Below are positions 57,963 to 64,000 of a stretch of DNA of 64,000 bases, piece by piece. The notes beneath the pieces are model-generated. The model searched no databases. It was not told the DNA's origin and worked only from the letters and a program-made list of their open reading frames with translations. Numbering within the stretch: the stretch's first letter is position 1; every line of letters begins with the position of its first letter. The DNA comes from Paulownia fortunei. Taxonomy: Eukaryota > Streptophyta > Magnoliopsida > Lamiales > Paulowniaceae. A program made the position numbers and the translations under genes. The DNA lies in contig CM033120.1 of assembly GCA_019321725.1 (NCBI GenBank), forward strand, positions 14,290,278 through 14,354,277. The letters are read 5' to 3'.

Positions 57963-60525
57963 ATGGCGACGAAGAAGAGCGTCGGATCATTGAAGGAAGC
58001 CGATCTGAAGGGGAAGAGAGTTTTCGTGAGAGTGGATCTGAACGTGCCCTTGGATGATAACTCCAACATTACCGATGATACCAGAATTAGGGCCGCCATC
58101 CCCACTATTAAGTACTTGATTGGCTACGGCGCTAAAGTCATCCTCTCCAGTCACCTAGTACGTGTTGACGAGTTTTTACTCGCTGATCAATTTGAAGTAT
58201 TAATGATTGTTGTTCTAATTACAGTTCTCTAGTTTGATATGTATTACTTGATTACAGTTGTGCAGCTAGATTTGTAAATGTATCGTGTTGGTTGATTTGT
58301 TAACTTTGGTTTAAGTAAGTGTTGTGGCTTGTGATGTGTCGATTACTAACGGTAAGCAATTTGATCTATGTAATGTGAGTACTTAAACCTTATTATTATT
58401 TTTTTGGTAATTTAATATTGGGTTTTTTAGATGATATTTTGATTTTTTTTTTATTTGGACGTTGGTTGGATCCTGATGTCTTGTTTCGTAGGTTGATCTA
58501 TATCTAGATGTTTATTATTTGGACTAAAGGTTAATTTAAAGGATTTGCAAAATTTGACAAGTTTGTTTCTGTGATGCTTCGCCAGTTCTCAAATTCAACC
58601 AAGTTATTAATTATCTGATTCCTTCCTTTGCGTTCTTCAATCCTACTGGAAAATTTGTTGGTGCCAGTTATTTTTTGTGTGAAAATCTGTAGGACATCCT
58701 TGCATCATTGAGTTAATTTAGTTTCCATAGATGCTGAAGTTTATAATTGTGGTGATGGTAGTTTAACCTGTAGGCTTATTATTAACTTTGCAAGTGATGT
58801 GATACCTTTAATGTGGGTTTCAGGGGCGTCCAAAAGGCGTCACGCCAAAGTACAGTTTAAAGCCTCTTGTTCGTAGACTCTCTGATCTGCTTGGAGTTGA
58901 GGTACATGATAGGGATCTAGGTTCATGGCCCAAGATGCTTTTTCGCTTCTCTAACTTCCATGATATTTTTAGGTCAAGATGGCTGATGACTGTATTGGTG
59001 GAGAAGTTGAGAAGTTGGTGGCTGGTTTGCCCGAGGGTGGTGTTATTCTCCTGGAGAATGTTAGATTTTACAAAGAAGAGGAGAAGAATGATCCTGAATT
59101 TGCGAAAAAGCTTGCATCCCTTGCAGACTTGTATGTTAATGATGCATTTGGAACTGCACATAGAGCCCATGCTTCGACCGAGGGGGTTGCCAAGTACTTG
59201 AAGCCTTCTGTTGCTGGATTCCTTATGCAGAAGGTTAGTGAGAATTTTTGACACTTCTGTGTATCAATATTATCATCATTTATTTGAGAGAACAATTTGT
59301 CCAATACAACTTTAACAGTGAATGAAGTAGTTATTAGTTTCTAATATTTCAACTTGTTCTGGATTTACTGATCAAGTATTCTTCAGAGGTGTTTAGCCTA
59401 CAATTTTATATGGTTGGAGCTTAAGTTATTGTACCACCTAATATTTCATTGTCTACCAGTCACATTTGGTTCTTATTTTTATGGTCTAACATGTCTTCCT
59501 CAGTTATAATCTAGCTTCTTTACCATATTTGGCAGGAGCTTGATTATTTAGTTGGGGCTGTGACCAATCCCAAGAAGCCATTTGCTGCTATTGTTGGTGG
59601 CTCAAAGGTATCCAGTAAAATTGGTGTTATAGAGTCACTGTTAGAGAAGGTAGACCTCCTCTTGCTTGGTGGAGGAATGATCTTTACATTTTACAAAGCC
59701 CAAGGACATGCCGTGGGATCATCACTTGTGGAGGAAGACAAGCTTGATCTTGCAACTTCACTTATGGAGAAAGCTAAGGCCAAGGGGGTGTCTCTCTTGC
59801 TACCTTCTGATGTGGTTATTGCCAACAAGTTTGCTGCTGATGCTAACAGCAAGGTGCGCAGTTTTTGCTCAACTTATGAATATGATTTTTGGATGCACCT
59901 GCATTGTTCTGTCATTGCGCTAATCTAAGTTACCTCCATAGAGACGATTCTGCAGTACTTTGTCAATTTTTCTGTGGTCAACAATGAAAATAGATGCAGC
60001 ACCACTTCTGGGAATTCATGCTGTAAAAATGTTTATACTTACATGAGTATTAAAATGTTGCTGTATCTCTTTTTTTTTTTAAGGTTGTTCCAGCATCCGA
60101 AATTCCTGATGGCTGGATGGGTTTAGATATTGGTCCTGATAGTATCAAATCATTTGGTGAAGCTCTGGAGACTACCAAGACCATCATCTGGAATGGACCT
60201 ATGGGTGTGTTTGAGTTTGATAAGTTTGCAGCTGGAACAGAGGTACTTAATATACTGTTAAACATTTAGCTTCGTGGTGTTTGACTGCAGGAAGTTTCAG
60301 TAATAAGATGGCGTAATTGTTCTTTTTCAGGCTATCGCCAAGAAATTGGCGGAACTTAGTGGCAAGGGTGTGACAACAATCATTGGAGGAGGTGATTCCG
60401 TTGCTGCTGTTGAGAAGGTTGGTCTGGCAGAGAAGATGAGCCATATCTCGACTGGTGGGGGTGCTAGCTTGGAACTTCTTGAGGGGAAAACACTACCTGG
60501 AGTTCTTGCCCTTGATGATGCTTAA
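57963..60525 (+). CDS. PGK3: Phosphoglycerate kinase, cytosolic form
   Basis: Exons 57963-58157, 58824-58901, 58973-59233, 59536-59853, 60084-60242 and 60331-60525 join in phase 0 to 401 residues, the usual cytosolic length. There is no transit peptide: the protein begins [20 protein letters not shown]. Conserved elements are [53 protein letters not shown] and [11 protein letters not shown] (about 356). It catalyses the ATP-yielding step of cytosolic glycolysis. Internal exons of 78, 261, 318 and 159 bases equal those of the plastid paralog, so the two arose by tandem duplication. The first exon differs by loss or gain of the transit sequence. The C-terminus ends LALDDA, shorter than the plastid form. 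Confidence 0.95.
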
Positions 60526-62115
60526 GCAAATCCTTCCTTGTATGTTTCATTTTTGTCCATCATCCCTCTCAGTTGCCATGTCTGGTTTCTACCAGGGTGT
60601 ATTAACATAATAGAGCTAGTCTTGTAGAGTGGTAGATCAAATTTTTAATAATTGCTACCATGACTTGAAATGATGCCTTGCTCAATAACAAATTTTCTCC
60701 ATTTTGCTTATTAATGTATTTGAATGTTGTTGTTAGCAATGACTTTTGGGGGTTTTCCTGCCTCTCACATGTGTAGAAATATGGACTGGAGGCGGTTGAT
60801 GAATGACTATCCTCGTGCATATGAAATTGATGACTGCTTGAAAATTGCTCTGGAATTGTATTATAATTTATATGCTTGAGAATTACTCCATAATTGTATT
60901 ACATGCTTGAGAATTACTCCATGGTGCATCCATTCAACTGACTGTTGGAAGGTGAAATATTAGGTTTGTGGAGTACTTCGCCATGGTTCTGTTTTATATG
61001 CTTCTATCTCAGTTAATACAATATCAAAACTCGTCTCAAATATAAATTTTACATATCAATGGATTGCTATGGTTTACAGTTAGTGTGTTATCTCGAGGAT
61101 TCTTGTTTTCTCCAATTGCACCTTCATGTAAGAGGGTGTCAAACTATGAGATTCAAGTTCTGTGGATTAACAGTTATGTTTTGAGCAATCCGAAGTAAAC
61201 TTTAGACACAAGCTCTGTCGAGAAAATATTCTCACACCGGTGGCTTCGGTACTCCACCTAGTAATTGCATCTGAAGTGTCTTAAATTGTTCAAACCCAGA
61301 GTTGGCTATGGATTCTATGTTAGATCATATATGATGCCAATATTAAATATTATAGCATCATTTATATCTTCATCCAATGAATTACAACTCTATTTAAAAT
61401 AGATGGCATGAAATTTTATGATAAACGTTTTGTTTTGCTGGCGTTGGCCCGTGCATATTGTTGTGGATAAGGTAGAACACTTAGATTTCATAATCTTTAA
61501 TAGAGCATAATGCATATATGTCCATTGGTCAAAATAAGATGACTACTGGATTCATCAGAAATTTTAGCTAATGATTCACATCTCCTTACCCATGAATTAA
61601 GGGACCATACTAGGTTAAAATACGGATTTAGAGGCCTTTTTCCATCTTATTTACAGGAAGTTTTCTCGTGCATTTTTGGGTTTATTTATTAATTGGGGTG
61701 TATTATTGAAATCCATCCCAGATGGATGTCACCAACCCCATGTGTAAAAGTTCTGGATGTTTGATGTGTTGGATTCATTTTAATTGTTTACTAATTTAGA
61801 ATTAGAATAAATTTTTAAAAATAATAAAAATTAATTTTTTAAATTTTTAAAAATAATAATATGAAAAGAATAACAAGAAATTAATTTTCTTTTTCTTTAT
61901 TTTTTTTTACTGAAAAGCAAAAATAGGAGAATTTAAACAAAATAATTTTGTCTTAAAATTTTTTGAATTGAATATGTAATTTTCATCCCTCATATATATA
62001 GGGTTGAAAATTTTAATAATTTTCCAACTCTTGAAATTTTTTTCAATTTTGAACTATTTCAAAACCTTATCTTGGAAAGATTCTAAATTTTCAAGAACTC
62101 TTCTCTTTTCTCTTA

Positions 62116-62146
62116 GTGACCGATTTTATCCTATAAAATCGGTCAC
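62116..62146. repeat. Inverted repeat, 13-bp arms with 5-base loop
   Basis: GTGACCGATTTTA is followed after five bases by its exact complement TAAAATCGGTCAC. The right arm overlaps the start of the 105-bp tandem duplication, and a second copy of that arm lies near 62239. Confidence 0.85.
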
Positions 62147-62338
62147 TATATTTATTTATCTATAAATATGTTAATTAAATAAATTATATTTATTTAATTT
62201 ATTCTCTTTATATTTTAATGACCTTCTTAAGTGGAGGATAAAATCGGTCACTATATTTATTTATCTATAAATATGTTAATTAAATAAATTATATTTATTT
62301 AATTTATTCTCTTTATATTTTAATGACCTTCTTAAGTG
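62133..62338. repeat. Near-perfect 105-bp tandem duplication
   Basis: Unit 62133-62237 is repeated at 62238-62338 with no difference seen by eye over the shared length (from ATAAAATCGGTCACTATA to GACCTTCTTAAGTG). The high identity in non-coding AT-rich DNA means a recent duplication, or an assembly artefact. Confidence 0.9.
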
Positions 62339-64000
62339 ATCCACATTAATTTTGGGATTGAACTCAAAAATTTTCAAATCAATTCAATTGATTCAATCCC
62401 AATTTAATCAATCTAATTGATTAATTTAATTTACTCCATTTGTACTTTTTAATCAAATTAGATCCAATTAAATAATCTAATTACTTAATTAAATAATTTA
62501 ATTTAATTATTAAATTAAATAAAAACCCTTAATTAATTAATCAGTATTAATTAATTAATTTTCAACCATTTAATAAAATTTAAAATTAGAAATGTTACTT
62601 TTCATAAAAATGTGTGACCCTCTTACCTTCACTACTAAATTAGTAGTGGGTTTGTAATATTATATTACAACTTATGAATAACAATTATTTCAATTAATTA
62701 ATCCGCTTGAAATCAACTCCTTAATTCCAAAACCTCACTACTTATGAAAATACCTAACAAGTAATCATGACAAACTAGTTTTAGGTTAAATGGATAGTAA
62801 ACCTATTTCAGTTGCGAGTACCATACATGTACGGTTCTTTCGACAGCTAATCTATTGATTGAATCTAAGGTATGGATTATAAATCGAAACCCTAAATGAT
62901 TCAATAATTGTGATCCCATTTCAAGTTCCAATGATTTTTTATGAATCACAATTTATCTTACTTTGGCCAAGTTCTTTGAATCACAAACTATGAAAATACA
63001 GGAAATTCTCTTATTTAAAAAGACAAGTGTCGAATTCTATATTGGTCACTGACAAATCTGTATACACACCAGTGCAACACCGAACATACCCCCTTTATGA
63101 TTGTCAAGCAATCAGAAGATATATCAAAGTGGTGCAGGATGCACACAAGGCTACCATCATGCCTCAAGTCTGAGAACTAGTCATGTACTATCGCAATACA
63201 GAAATTCTTGTTTCGACGGGTAAAGCCTACTCTAATTAAAACAAAAGAGTATAATACATCCAATTTAATTAAAACGTTAGGCATCCTATACTAACATGCT
63301 GGTTAATTTTGCTGGTTAATTTAATTGAACTTTTAAGAATAAATCGAACAATTTAAAAATCAATTTTGGTGGTATTTATGTTTAATGGCTTTTGAATATT
63401 TTTTTCTTGCATATTTTGCTTAATGATAAGTAAAATGCATTTTCACTAAATATTTTGCAATTTTGAGAGCATTTCTTACAAAATCTACATTAAAAAATTT
63501 ATTTATTCTCAAACTTTTCTCTCAAAAAGTGAAACCAAACACGATGGAATGCAATTCTTTTCTCGTAAACTCTCTGCGTGTGCAATTTTCCCTCATAAAA
63601 TGAGAAATAGTGGAGGAACAACTAGAATGCTTAAAGCATTTTACATTTACTACCACAGAAAGGAAAATGATAATTAGTAGAAATACAAATTAAGTGGAAT
63701 AAAAACATCAATATTATCTAGAAGAGAAACTTTATCGTCTTTTGGTACAATTGATGACTTTTTAACTGCTAAAAGATTCAAAACCAAAGAGAGAAGAAAG
63801 TTAATTGATTTTTCCCAGTATTTGCGATCAAAATGACCACAAAAAATTGTAGAAATTATTTAAGACATAAATGAAAAAAATAACTGTCCAATCAGGACCA
63901 ACCCAAATGGCTTTACTGAACCCAAGTAGCACCAACCCGTAATCCTTCCACTGCAGAGAGCAGGAAGTTGTCGCTGCTCTGTGAAACCAGCCTAACGCAG

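Larger units (their letters stand above)
60526..64000. other. Repeat-like AT-rich right end
   Basis: 3' UTR of PGK to about 61.0 kb, then no supported gene. From about 61.8 to 63.3 kb the composition and phrase-like repeats suggest an old transposon relic, but no TE coding domain or paired ends could be seen. The last 150 bases are less AT-rich and may approach a gene beyond the window. Confidence 0.4.

Noticed and set aside
61800..63300. Possible full retrotransposon at the right end
   Set aside because: No paired LTRs, primer site or coding domain could be found. Only a relic is plausible.

Overview
This is a nuclear plant window, almost certainly from a eudicot. It has long AT-rich intergenic stretches, GT-AG introns of about 80 to 1300 bases, plastid-targeted and peroxisomal housekeeping enzymes, a PB1-Raf-like kinase, a GRAS regulator, an NF-YC subunit and a decayed Ty1/copia element. 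I cannot name the species from the sequence. Intron-containing genes were joined by hand from splice signals, reading phase and family similarity. No transcript data were available.

Left part (1-11 kb): an array of defensin genes on the minus strand. Two near-identical genes (5113-5603 and 9115-9824) encode a secreted eight-cysteine defensin followed by a Gly/Pro/Glu tail, resembling defensin-polyproline-linked proteins. They lie in a diverged segmental tandem duplication that includes their promoters and several kb downstream. A classical short defensin follows at 10669-11031. A third tailed copy sits alone at 28989-29556. The tail is encoded by a 33-base minisatellite, and the three paralogs leave the Pro-rich frame at different points.

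Middle part (12-40 kb): a 14-exon plastid NAD-dependent glyceraldehyde-3-phosphate dehydrogenase of the GAPCp type (minus), a PB1-containing Raf-like kinase of about 1217 residues (plus), the third defensin copy, a 6.56-kb copia retrotransposon with paired 443-bp LTRs and three coding breaks (minus), an unresolved exon-like island just beyond it, and an intronless GRAS gene (minus).

Right part (40-64 kb, plus strand): two small non-autonomous DNA transposon relics, an NF-YC gene behind six perfect CACGTG boxes and a 5'-leader intron, a peroxisomal 2,4-dienoyl-CoA reductase ending in SKL, and a tandem pair of phosphoglycerate kinase genes (plastid form, then cytosolic form) with identical internal exon lengths. 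The last 3.4 kb is AT-rich and repeat-like, with a 105-bp tandem duplication.

Biologically, GAPCp makes 1,3-bisphosphoglycerate and PGK consumes it, so two consecutive glycolytic enzymes lie about 37 kb apart. From memory, Arabidopsis keeps similar neighbourhoods (GAPCP, PGK and PB1-Raf genes near At1g79530-79570; PGK1 and SDRB near At3g12780-12800), which suggests an old conserved block into which the defensins and transposons were added. The most novel-looking material is the frame-switching defensin tail family, the G-box-dense NF-YC promoter with a uORF formed across a splice junction, and the exon-like sequence beside the retrotransposon.
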